Source of the DNA: JAFGXW01 sp964634385
GTDB taxonomy: Bacteria > Bacillota_I > Bacilli_A > Izemoplasmatales > Izemoplasmataceae
Direction of reading: 5' to 3'
Length of the DNA: 45,662 nt
NCBI GenBank assembly: GCA_964634385.1
Contig: CAZWIZ010000013.1
Coordinates: forward strand, 1-45,662
Below the pieces are notes generated by a model, which made no database searches, was not told where the DNA came from, and saw only the letters and a list, made by a program, of their open reading frames with translations. Position 1 is the first letter of the stretch, and every line of letters starts with the position of its first letter. Below are positions 15,901-23,781 of the stretch, one piece after another. A program made the translations under genes and the position numbers.

Positions 15901-16632
15901 TTAAAAATCACTATTCAAATATTTACGTAGTATTATTACAAATAATACCGTAATTAATAGTATTCCATATATTTCCCCATAATATAATGTATATCCAGTT
16001 TTTTGGTAATATCCAATGCTGATAAAAACTAAATTTAATCCTTTAGCTATAGTCGATGCATTATTTTTTAATGAATTGTAGTCTATCATAAGATCACTAA
16101 TAAAAAAACCAACAATAATTATAAGTAAATTGTAAATAGAGTTACTATATAAATATGTCGTTATATATATCAGAAGATAAGCCTCACTAAAAATAATTAA
16201 ATCTCCTAAAATAGCTAAATCTTTAAATGAAATTTGCATATATGGAGTTAAATATAACCCAATAATTAAAAAAATAAGGTATAAAATAATAATTAAAACT
16301 GTACTACCAATAAACAACACAATAATTTTACTAGTAATAATTTGTTTTTTACTTCTTCTAATCAATAAAAATATATCATATTTGTTAATCGCGAAACTAT
16401 TAATCACTAAAAATAAATTATAAATAATTATTAAGAATTTAAGGTAATTTAAACTTTCAAAATAGTACTCAATACGATAATATTCTGCATTAAAAACTAA
16501 TAGATTATTATCTAAATAAAATCTTGAAAATAGTAAATAACTTATTAAAGAAACTAAAATTATTATTAGTGTTGCGTATACAACTTTCCAAGAAAACAAA
16601 TAATGAAAATGCAATTTAAATAGGCTAATCAT
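15901..16632 (-). CDS. ABC-2-type transporter permease, last gene of the unrecognised operon
   Basis: Membrane protein of 243 aa with about six helices (near 17-36, 62-80, 102-128, 139-160, 163-182, 213-233), the topology of ABC-2 exporter permeases. A basic cytoplasmic loop (RRSKKQ, near 93) could contact the ATPase. No closer family recognised. Its ATG overlaps the ATPase stop as ATGA, so ATPase and permease are coupled. Substrate unknown. Confidence 0.75.
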   Translation of the reverse strand: MISLFKLHFHYLFSWKVVYATLIIILVSLISYLLFSRFYLDNNLLVFNAEYYRIEYYFESLNYLKFLIIIYNLFLVINSFAINKYDIFLLIRRSKKQIITSKIIVLFIGSTVLIIILYLIFLIIGLYLTPYMQISFKDLAILGDLIIFSEAYLLIYITTYLYSNSIYNLLIIIVGFFISDLMIDYNSLKNNASTIAKGLNLVFISIGYYQKTGYTLYYGEIYGILLITVLFVIILRKYLNSDF

Positions 16633-17195
16633 AAATAGAATATTTCTTCACTAATAGATGAATATTCATCTATCAAATGAGTACTTATCAAAAAAGAAAA
16701 TGATGATTTTTCAACATATTTAATAAGCTGTTTTACCCCGTCAGTATCTAATCCACTAAGCGGCTCATCAATTAAATAAATATCTGCTTGTTCCATTAAA
16801 CATTGCACTAAATTTACTTTCGCTTTCATTCCTTTAGATAAATTATGTAAAAATTCTTTTTTCTTATCTAACAAATCAAAATCACATAATAGTTTATTTA
16901 TTTTTTCACTGTTTACTGGGCTACTACTTATATTATTAAGATTAATTAAAAAATTATTTATGTCTAAATCTAACGGATATACAACCTTTTCACTCATAAA
17001 ACTTGTCTTTTTGTTATATATTATTTTTCCGTCATATTTAATAACATTGGCAATTGCTTTTAATAATGTCGATTTTCCACTTCCGTTTTTACCAACTAAT
17101 AGATTTACTCTTTTAGTAATAGTTATATCACCTATTTTTACTATATGATTACGATATTGTTTACTAAAATTTATTACTTCAATCAATGAATTCAT
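16629..17195 (-). CDS. ABC transporter ATP-binding protein
   Basis: A small (188 aa) cytosolic ATPase. Walker A GKNGSGKS (35-42), signature LSKGMKAKVNL, Walker B IYLIDEPLSGLD and switch-His STHLIDE are all intact, so it should hydrolyse ATP. The Q-loop region is short. It pairs with the permease at 15901 and its start overlaps the end of the 313-codon gene by 17 bases. The start is ATG 17195; the longer frame to 17234 would overlap more and lacks a ribosome binding site. Family relation is to the CcmA/bacitracin-type exporter ATPases. Confidence 0.9.
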   Translation of the reverse strand: MNSLIEVINFSKQYRNHIVKIGDITITKRVNLLVGKNGSGKSTLLKAIANVIKYDGKIIYNKKTSFMSEKVVYPLDLDINNFLINLNNISSSPVNSEKINKLLCDFDLLDKKKEFLHNLSKGMKAKVNLVQCLMEQADIYLIDEPLSGLDTDGVKQLIKYVEKSSFSFLISTHLIDEYSSISEEIFYL

Positions 17196-18120
17196 AATAC
17201 TGATACCCACTTTCAAGTTCAACTTTAAAAACATTTGTATTTATATAAGGAAAATCATCTATTACAAATAGTTTTTCTTCGGAATCAATCGTGTAATGCA
17301 CTTCGACATAAAACCGATACAAATAAGGAATGTCACCATTATAGCTAAATGGAACATAAAGCATTATTTCATTATTTTTTAGGAATAATATGTTTTTTGA
17401 TATATCATTTAAAGTATTGTCATTAAAATTATAATCTTCTAAATTCAAGACATCTTCTACTGAAGAGTCATAATCAGGAATAATAAAGATATTATTTAAA
17501 TAATGGTTATTAGCTGAAACACTATTACTTCCTATTTCTATTTTATTTATTGTAATATTATTGTTAGTTAAATTACCAAGGTTTAAAAAAAGCCCGGTTG
17601 AAGAGTCAATTCCATTAATTAATCCATGCGTTGATAATAAGTTATTAAGACTAATATCGTTATTTTCTTCTTCGAAAAATAGATAATTAAATTCACCAAT
17701 ATATAATTTAATATTTTTTGTATTGCGATAATTTACGTTCAAATATGCTTTATCAAACAAAATTAAATAATCATCACTACTAAATTCAAGATTAACTTTA
17801 AAAGACAAATAATAGTATTTTTCATTATTATAAATATAGTTTTCATTAGATTTCGATATTTCATCTAGAGATAATGAGATTATTTCATCTTTTTCAGAAG
17901 ATAAAGAAATATTTGAAATATACTCTTCATTAAAATAATAGCTATTTATTTCATTTGTTAAAATAGTAATATTGAATCCTTCATTGTTACTACTTTTCAT
18001 TATAGAATAAACCTTAGGCGAGGTAATTACTTTTATTGTAGGATTATTTCTAATGAATAGTAATAAAGATAATACTATTAATAAAAATGATAACAATCCT
18101 CCTATTATTTTAATCTTCAT
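17179..18120 (-). CDS. Membrane-anchored extracytoplasmic protein, unknown function
   Basis: Not recognised. 313 aa: a short basic N-terminus (MKIK), one hydrophobic segment (about 5-24) without a clear cleavage or lipobox site, then ~290 extracytoplasmic residues rich in Asn, Ser, Tyr and alternating hydrophobics, suggesting beta-strands (FKVNLEFSSDDYLILFDKAYLNVNY; RFYVEVHYTID). No Cys in the outer part. Its start overlaps the preceding gene by 11 bases and its end overlaps the ATPase gene, so all four genes are made together. It might be a substrate-capture or anchoring partner of the transporter. Confidence 0.65.
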   Translation of the reverse strand: MKIKIIGGLLSFLLIVLSLLLFIRNNPTIKVITSPKVYSIMKSSNNEGFNITILTNEINSYYFNEEYISNISLSSEKDEIISLSLDEISKSNENYIYNNEKYYYLSFKVNLEFSSDDYLILFDKAYLNVNYRNTKNIKLYIGEFNYLFFEEENNDISLNNLLSTHGLINGIDSSTGLFLNLGNLTNNNITINKIEIGSNSVSANNHYLNNIFIIPDYDSSVEDVLNLEDYNFNDNTLNDISKNILFLKNNEIMLYVPFSYNGDIPYLYRFYVEVHYTIDSEEKLFVIDDFPYINTNVFKVELESGYQYYEFID

Positions 18121-18748
18121 CTATTTTCACCTTAACTAAGCTATAGTATTCTGTTGTAACAACAAAAATTTCCCATCCTCCTTTTTTTACACTCTTAAAG
18201 AAACGAAAATATTTTGCTACTCCGTTGCTTACTTTTCCTTCTCCTTGAATTTGAACTAATAGTTTTGTCATTGGATCAACATATATTTTAATTTCAAATT
18301 CTTCTTCTAACGATGATACTTTTGTAGTTGTAATTGAATACTTCAGTTCTTCTTCTAATCCCAGTTTAAATCCATCCTTTTCTCCCTTAATATTTAAGCC
18401 TATTGTTCCTGTACTACTATATTGTTTTTTTAGTTCTGCTTCTGATTTAAAAGTAAATGTCTCAACTATCGCTGTCGAACCTTGATTCTCAATAGAATAA
18501 AGTGTTTCTTTAATAAAGTATGCCTTTTCAGTTTTAAACGCAATATAAGTTCTCCAACCCCAAAATCTTCTTTTTTTCATTTTTTTGTAATATTTATCAT
18601 AATCATAATTACTATAATTTTCTAATAACTTCGCTCCTGAATGTTCAAATGTGATTTCTTGATATGTTAAATAATCTCCAGCTTGAATAGCTTGATAATA
18701 AAAACTACTTAAAAAAATTAATATGCTAATAATTATTGTTTTTTTCAT
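18110..18748 (-). CDS. Secreted or signal-anchored beta-rich protein, first gene of the ABC operon
   Basis: Not recognised. 212 aa with a signal peptide (MKKTIIISILIFLSSFYYQAIQA, probable cleavage after QAIQA). The mature part has a basic aromatic patch (KKMKKRRFWGWRTY). It is followed by alternating Ser/Thr-rich and charged strands (TGTIGLNIKGEKDGFKLGLE; YSITTTKVSSLEEEFEIKI) and VDPMTKLLVQIQ. That strand pattern is reminiscent of the insertion-loop region of aerolysin/ETX-MTX2 proteins, but this is a resemblance by eye only. Start ATG 18748 is six bases after GGAGGTG; a longer frame from 18763 begins inside the hairpin. The ribosome binding site is within the stem at 18752-18788. Confidence 0.7.
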   Translation of the reverse strand: MKKTIIISILIFLSSFYYQAIQAGDYLTYQEITFEHSGAKLLENYSNYDYDKYYKKMKKRRFWGWRTYIAFKTEKAYFIKETLYSIENQGSTAIVETFTFKSEAELKKQYSSTGTIGLNIKGEKDGFKLGLEEELKYSITTTKVSSLEEEFEIKIYVDPMTKLLVQIQGEGKVSNGVAKYFRFFKSVKKGGWEIFVVTTEYYSLVKVKIDED

Positions 18749-18751
18749 AAA

Positions 18752-18788
18752 AAACACCTCCATTACTATATTAGTAACGAAAGTGTTT
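18752..18788 (-). promoter_or_regulatory. 16-bp hairpin: terminator-like and ribosome-binding-site sequestering
   Basis: On the minus strand AAACACTTTCGTTACT (18773-18788) pairs along its full length with AGTAATGGAGGTGTTT (18752-18767), allowing three G-U pairs, around loop AATAT. The 3' arm contains the GGAGGTG site of the next gene (18755-18761) and runs straight into TTTTTT. The element can therefore terminate transcripts from the patatin gene and also mask translation of the ABC operon. Confidence 0.75.
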
Positions 18789-18799
18789 ATTTTCTTTAA

Positions 18800-19618
18800 T
18801 TATTCAAATAAATCTAGGTGTTTCCCGATTTTATCTAATGTATCTTTATATCCATGTTCAAATCTTCTTACGATATATTTGTTATTAAAATCTAAAACTC
18901 CTCTTAAACTTCTTTTAGGATTAACAGTTATTAATTTAACTCCTTGCACCGGTTTTTTCTTAATAAATGAGGATTTGAATAAATCAATAATGATGATGAC
19001 ATCACATCCTGCATCTATTAATGGTTGATAAGGTGTATTATCAAGTATTCCTCCATCATAAAATGTTTCATTTCCGATTGTGACAGGACGAAAAACAACC
19101 GGTATAGCACAAGACGCTAACAATATTTTTTTTATTTTTTCAGAATCTAAATGTTTTAATAAATGATATGTTGTTTGATTATCGTCTTTAAAATAATGTT
19201 TAATATTAATATTAAGCAAATCAAAAAAGGTGCTTTTTTCTCCACCTAAATATGTAGTAGCAATATAAACTTCTTTATCTTTAAGTTTTTCAAAATCAAT
19301 TGTTTCATCAATTAATTTCTCTAATTTATTAGTACTATAAACACCTAAATCAAAAAATTCGAGTTTTTCATGATATATTCGTTTAAAAATATTTTTTTCA
19401 ATATTAAATAAACTGTTTTTATCTAAATTAAGCCAAATGTTTTTAGCTATTTCATAATCTCCTGCAGCATATAAAACGGCATTTAAGCTCCCCACGCTGG
19501 CACCTGAATAAGCACTTATTTTATCAACTAATCCTAGTTCAGCAAGAGCCTTCCAAGCCCCGATTTGGTAGGCGCCACGTGCTCCACCACCTGCTAAAGC
19601 AATTCCTAATTTTTTCAA
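18800..19618 (-). CDS. Patatin-like phospholipase
   Basis: Ser-Asp dyad lipid acyl hydrolase of the RssA/YlbK bacterial patatin type, 272 aa. Oxyanion loop GGGARGAYQIG (9-19), nucleophile elbow GASVGS (Ser near 41) and catalytic Asp in DGGILDN are intact. No signal peptide, so probably cytosolic acting on membrane lipid. Start is TTG 19618, seven bases after GGGAGG. It is third in a mnmA-cyclophilin-patatin run with 11-13-base gaps. Confidence 0.92.
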   Translation of the reverse strand: MKKLGIALAGGGARGAYQIGAWKALAELGLVDKISAYSGASVGSLNAVLYAAGDYEIAKNIWLNLDKNSLFNIEKNIFKRIYHEKLEFFDLGVYSTNKLEKLIDETIDFEKLKDKEVYIATTYLGGEKSTFFDLLNINIKHYFKDDNQTTYHLLKHLDSEKIKKILLASCAIPVVFRPVTIGNETFYDGGILDNTPYQPLIDAGCDVIIIIDLFKSSFIKKKPVQGVKLITVNPKRSLRGVLDFNNKYIVRRFEHGYKDTLDKIGKHLDLFE

Positions 19619-19631
19619 ATAAATTCCTCCC

Positions 19632-20060
19632 TTATAAAACTGTGATTTCTTTAATTACGTCTCCTTGGGAAATATTAAATACATAGTCCATTCCATTAAT
19701 AACTTTACCAAATACAGTATGTACTCCATCTAAATGAGGTAACGGATTATAACATATAAAAAATTGTGATCCACCTGTGTCTTTACCAGCATGAGCCATT
19801 GATAAACTTCCAACTTCGTGTTTGTTAGGATTATTCTTTGTCTCACATGGAATAGTGTATCCAGGTCCACCAGTTCCGTTGCCATTAGGACAACCTCCTT
19901 GTGCTACAAATCCTGTAATTACACGATGAAATGTAAGACCATTATAAAATCCTTTGTTAATTAAATTTACAAAATTCTCAACAGTTATCGGAGCATCTTT
20001 TTCAAATAATTCAATAACTACTTCATTATTTCCTTTTTCTAAAATCATTTTTACTTGCAT
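19632..20060 (-). CDS. Cyclophilin-type peptidyl-prolyl cis-trans isomerase
   Basis: Compact cytosolic cyclophilin, 142 aa, without a signal peptide. The catalytic signature FHRVITGFVAQGG (with Arg), GSQFFICYNPLPHLDGVHTVFGKV and the conserved loop GGPGYTIPCE are present. ATG 20060 has AGGAGG and lies 11 bases after mnmA. A general folding catalyst (PpiB-like); no specific client can be inferred. Confidence 0.95.
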   Translation of the reverse strand: MQVKMILEKGNNEVVIELFEKDAPITVENFVNLINKGFYNGLTFHRVITGFVAQGGCPNGNGTGGPGYTIPCETKNNPNKHEVGSLSMAHAGKDTGGSQFFICYNPLPHLDGVHTVFGKVINGMDYVFNISQGDVIKEITVL

Positions 20061-20071
20061 TTTTGTTCCTC

Positions 20072-21205
20072 CTAGTATTTTCTCTTAATATTATTTTTAT
20101 AAACTTCTTTAATAAATCCACCACCAAGGCAACGTTCTGCTTGATAAATAACCGCTGCTTGTCCAGGCGTTACAGCTCGAACATCTTCTAAAAATGTAAT
20201 TAACAAATATTTTCCAGTTTGTTTAATTGTTACTTTAGTGTCAGCTTGTCTATATCTAAATTTTGCGGAATAAATAGTTTCATCGTTGAAAGTATCATGA
20301 TTAATTAAATTAACGTCTTCAATTAAGCAGGAATCACTATACAAAGTTGGGTGATGAAATCCTTGACCAATAATCAATTCATTTTTCTTTAAATCTTTAC
20401 CGATAACGAACCAAGGATCGTTTCCATATTTTTTACTTCCACCAATCCCGAGCCCTTTTCGCTGTCCTATTGTATAATACATTAAGCCATTATGCTCACT
20501 TATTTTAACACCATTTTCAGTAACCATATTACCTTTTTTACTTGGTAAATAATTGCTTAAGAATTTATCAAAATTACGTTCTCCGATAAAACAAATCCCT
20601 GTTGAATCCTTTTTATCCTTAGTTGGTAAATCATATTTATGAGCTATTTCTCGTACTTCTTTTTTAGTTAAATGACCAATTGGAAATAATGTTTTTTCTA
20701 ATTGTGTTTCACTCAATTGGCTTAAAAAATAAGTTTGATCTTTATTATTGTCTTCACCTCGAAGAAGTGTTACTTTATTTTTAATTACTGCCACTTTGGC
20801 GTAATGTCCCATCGCAATGTAGTCTGCTTTAAATTTCTTAGCGTATTCTAAAAAAGCATCAAATTTAATATATTTATTACATAAAATATCCGGATTAGGT
20901 GTTCTACCTTTTTTATATTCATCAAGAAAGTATGTGAATACATTATCCCAATATTCTTTAATAAAATCAACTTTAAATATAGGTATACCAATCTTTTTAG
21001 CTACATTTACTGCATCTTGGTAATCAATCTCTTGAGGACATATTTCATCATTAATATCGGGATTTCCTAAAACATCATTATTAGTGGTACTATCCCAATT
21101 TCTCATAAACAGTCCAATTACGTTATATCCTTGTTCTTTTAACAATACTGCAGCAACACTGCTATCTACTCCACCACTTAGTCCTAATACTACTGTTTTT
21201 GGCAT
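20072..21205 (-). CDS. mnmA: tRNA-specific 2-thiouridylase MnmA
   Basis: Installs the 2-thio group on U34 of tRNAs for Lys, Glu and Gln. PP-loop GLSGGVDSSVAA (8-19), the substrate-binding NPDILCNKYIKF with catalytic Cys, and the second catalytic Cys in DSTGICFIGER are all visible. The C-terminal barrel ends around PGQAAVIY. Length 377 aa is normal. ATG 21205 has AGGAGG. Confidence 0.97.
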   Translation of the reverse strand: MPKTVVLGLSGGVDSSVAAVLLKEQGYNVIGLFMRNWDSTTNNDVLGNPDINDEICPQEIDYQDAVNVAKKIGIPIFKVDFIKEYWDNVFTYFLDEYKKGRTPNPDILCNKYIKFDAFLEYAKKFKADYIAMGHYAKVAVIKNKVTLLRGEDNNKDQTYFLSQLSETQLEKTLFPIGHLTKKEVREIAHKYDLPTKDKKDSTGICFIGERNFDKFLSNYLPSKKGNMVTENGVKISEHNGLMYYTIGQRKGLGIGGSKKYGNDPWFVIGKDLKKNELIIGQGFHHPTLYSDSCLIEDVNLINHDTFNDETIYSAKFRYRQADTKVTIKQTGKYLLITFLEDVRAVTPGQAAVIYQAERCLGGGFIKEVYKNNIKRKY

Positions 21206-21260
21206 AATTACCTCCTATCTGTATATATTTTTACACTATAATAATTATATCTGTATTATA

Positions 21261-23129
21261 CTATTTTTGATAATCAATATCACTAGACAATCGTAAATCA
21301 CCTCTTGGTGATATACTTATATCTAGAATCTTTGGTGAATCTGGTAATGCTTGTCTTTTAAATTGTTGAGAATAAAATCTTTTAAAAAATGCGTTAGTAT
21401 ATCTTTGACTTTCATTATCATTAAAATTAAAAACAATTTTTAAAAGCCAATTTATCCGCTTTGCTTCATCTCCAAAGCGGAGAACTCGATTAATTATAAA
21501 ATCATTAACCATATATTTTCCAATAGTATCTTCAGTCTTTTGATTTGATGTTAACTCTGGTGTAATAGGAGTATCAACTATGCTTAATAAAGTCTCTTTT
21601 ACTTGTTTATTAAATTTGTTATTAGCATAATTTATAATCATAAATTTAACTAATGTTTTAGGAATACCCGCATTAATTCCATACATACTCATTTGATCTC
21701 CATTATATGTACACCAACCAAGTGCTAATTCACTTAAATCTCCCGTTCCAAGAACTATTCCATTTTCTTTGTTTGCGAGATTCATTAAGATTGTTGTTCT
21801 TATACGTGCCTGAGTATTTTCATAAGTAATATCTTCTGTTATACCATCATGTCCTATTAATTCAAAATGTTCTTTAACATGTTTTTTAATATCAATTTCA
21901 AGAATTGTTACACCTAAACTATTCATTAAATCAAGTGCGTTCTTCTTGGTTAACTTTGATGTATGTAATCCAGGCATTGTTACCGCGATTATTTGTTTAT
22001 GATCAATTCCTAAATTGTCATAACAGCGAATAGCGATTAATAAAGCTAATGTTGAATCTAATCCTCCACTTATACCAATAACCAAACTATTTGCACGAAC
22101 ATGTTTAATTCTTTTAATTAATGCGTTTTCTTGTAATGCAGCTATTTTTTCAAAATCCTCTAATACATTAATTTTTGGAATAAACGGCGTGCTATCAAAC
22201 TTTTTTCTAAATTCATAATCCTCTGTTTCTTCTAAAGTAAAAATCACTTCTTGATAGTCATGATGATAACGATTTAAAATATCTCGATAAGAAGAGTTAG
22301 TTCTTCTTTTAAAATCAATTTGATTTAAATCAATATCACCGTAAATTATCTCAGATTCTTGATTAAAATTCTCTGTCTCAATAATAAGATTACCATTTTG
22401 AGCTATAATATTATGTCCGCTAAAAACCGTTTCACTAGTTGATTCGTTTACTCCAGCACTACTATAAACATATGCCCCTTCATTTCTTCTTGAATGTTCT
22501 AAAATTGTTCTTTTGCGAATTTCTCTTTTACCTAGTACTTCATTTGATGCGCTTAAATTAAGAATTATTTTAGCTCCATTAATGGATAAAATATTACCTG
22601 GACTTATTGGTGCCCACATATCCTCACATATTTCAATTCCAAAACTAACGAGACCATCCATACTTTTAAATATTAAATTACCGAAAGGAATTACATTTTC
22701 TAAATAAGTTAAAGCAGTTTGATTCTTAACGATTTCAAATCCACTTTGAAACCATCTTTTTTCATAAAATTCTCCTGTATTAGGTAAATAAAATTTTGGA
22801 ATAATTCCTATTATTTTATCTTTTTGAATTACAAAAGCAGCATTATATAATATTCCACTTATTTCAAGTGGAGCTCCTATTACAACAATTCCTTTTGTTT
22901 TATTGTTTTCCAAAAAATATTTAATTGCTTTATTTGTATTTAATAATAAGCTTTCTTGAAAAAAAAGATCATTACAAGTATATGCACTAATACTAAGTTC
23001 TGGAAAAACAGTAATACTAGATTCTGTTTTATCTAATATTTTCAACATTTCTTTAACATTATAATCTGGATTTCCAACTTTTAATTTTGGTGTAACACTA
23101 GCAACTTTTATAAATCCATTTTTATACAT
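21261..23129 (-). CDS. nadE: Glutamine-dependent NAD+ synthetase
   Basis: Amidates nicotinic acid adenine dinucleotide to NAD+ using glutamine. The N-terminal nitrilase-type amidase (about 1-280) has the Glu-Lys-Cys triad in FPELSISAY, IPKFYLPN and GIEICEDMW. The C-terminal synthetase has the P-loop GISGGLDSTLAL and the GTGDLSELALGWCTYNGDQMSMY stretch. Start is ATG 23129 (622 aa), after AGAGGTG; the open frame extends further but without support. It overlaps nadD by eight bases. Confidence 0.97.
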   Translation of the reverse strand: MYKNGFIKVASVTPKLKVGNPDYNVKEMLKILDKTESSITVFPELSISAYTCNDLFFQESLLLNTNKAIKYFLENNKTKGIVVIGAPLEISGILYNAAFVIQKDKIIGIIPKFYLPNTGEFYEKRWFQSGFEIVKNQTALTYLENVIPFGNLIFKSMDGLVSFGIEICEDMWAPISPGNILSINGAKIILNLSASNEVLGKREIRKRTILEHSRRNEGAYVYSSAGVNESTSETVFSGHNIIAQNGNLIIETENFNQESEIIYGDIDLNQIDFKRRTNSSYRDILNRYHHDYQEVIFTLEETEDYEFRKKFDSTPFIPKINVLEDFEKIAALQENALIKRIKHVRANSLVIGISGGLDSTLALLIAIRCYDNLGIDHKQIIAVTMPGLHTSKLTKKNALDLMNSLGVTILEIDIKKHVKEHFELIGHDGITEDITYENTQARIRTTILMNLANKENGIVLGTGDLSELALGWCTYNGDQMSMYGINAGIPKTLVKFMIINYANNKFNKQVKETLLSIVDTPITPELTSNQKTEDTIGKYMVNDFIINRVLRFGDEAKRINWLLKIVFNFNDNESQRYTNAFFKRFYSQQFKRQALPDSPKILDISISPRGDLRLSSDIDYQK

Positions 23130-23706
23130 TTTTATCACCTCTATATAAATTATGATCAATTATATATTGATATACCTCTTTATTTACTTGTGATTGGTCA
23201 AAAGTTTCTCTAAATGATGTACTACTTATATTGATATTAAAATCTTTGAATATAATAAAACTACTTAAATATTTTTTTAAAATTGAATCAGAATTAATTG
23301 CTGCAGAAATATCTATTCCATTTCTGCCTAATACAATTATTGTAAACTCACTTAATATCCCTTCTATATTAATCCAATCTTGCATATTAACCAAATTATC
23401 TGCCCCAATTACAAAAGAAATATCACAATTGTGACAATCGCATAATCTAATTAACGATTGATAAGTACCCAAATAATTAATATCATCAATCTCTAGTTTG
23501 CTTATACTAATATCATTAAAACGCTTAGTTGCGATTTTTAACATATTAACACGATGATAATTACTAGCTAATTCACTTTTTGTATAAGCATTACTAACTG
23601 GTAAAAAAATAAATTCGTCAGCAGAAAGCTTTTCAATAAGAAATTGATAAACATCAATATGAGCATTTGTCACAGGATTAAAAGCTCCACCGAAAACAAT
23701 TTTCAT
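23122..23706 (-). CDS. nadD: Nicotinate mononucleotide adenylyltransferase
   Basis: Second-last step of NAD+ synthesis, producing the NadE substrate. Nucleotidyltransferase motif GGAFNPVTNAHIDVY (5-19), the ATP-binding SSTSFRE and a cluster CDCHNCD near 90-96 are seen. Length 194 aa is standard. In many Firmicutes nadD is followed by yqeK; here it is coupled to nadE instead, giving a compact NAD module. Confidence 0.95.
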   Translation of the reverse strand: MKIVFGGAFNPVTNAHIDVYQFLIEKLSADEFIFLPVSNAYTKSELASNYHRVNMLKIATKRFNDISISKLEIDDINYLGTYQSLIRLCDCHNCDISFVIGADNLVNMQDWINIEGILSEFTIIVLGRNGIDISAAINSDSILKKYLSSFIIFKDFNINISSTSFRETFDQSQVNKEVYQYIIDHNLYRGDKNV

Positions 23707-23723
23707 AAAATCACCTCAAAATT

Positions 23724-23729
23724 ATTATA
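23724..23729 (-). promoter_or_regulatory. Probable -10 box of nadD-nadE
   Basis: TATAAT on the minus strand about 18 bases before the nadD start. The -35 region (TATGGA, 23747-23752) is weak. Confidence 0.45.
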
Positions 23730-23759
23730 TCATATATTCACTTTATTCCATATTTTTGT

Positions 23760-23765
23760 TATAAT
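23760..23765 (+). promoter_or_regulatory. Probable -10 box of the second M42 gene
   Basis: TATAAT on the plus strand, 16 bases before the start codon, with a poor -35 (TTCACT, 23737-23742, 17-base spacer). The transcript would have almost no leader beyond the ribosome binding site. Confidence 0.5.
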
Positions 23766-23781
23766 ATGTTGAGGTGATTTT

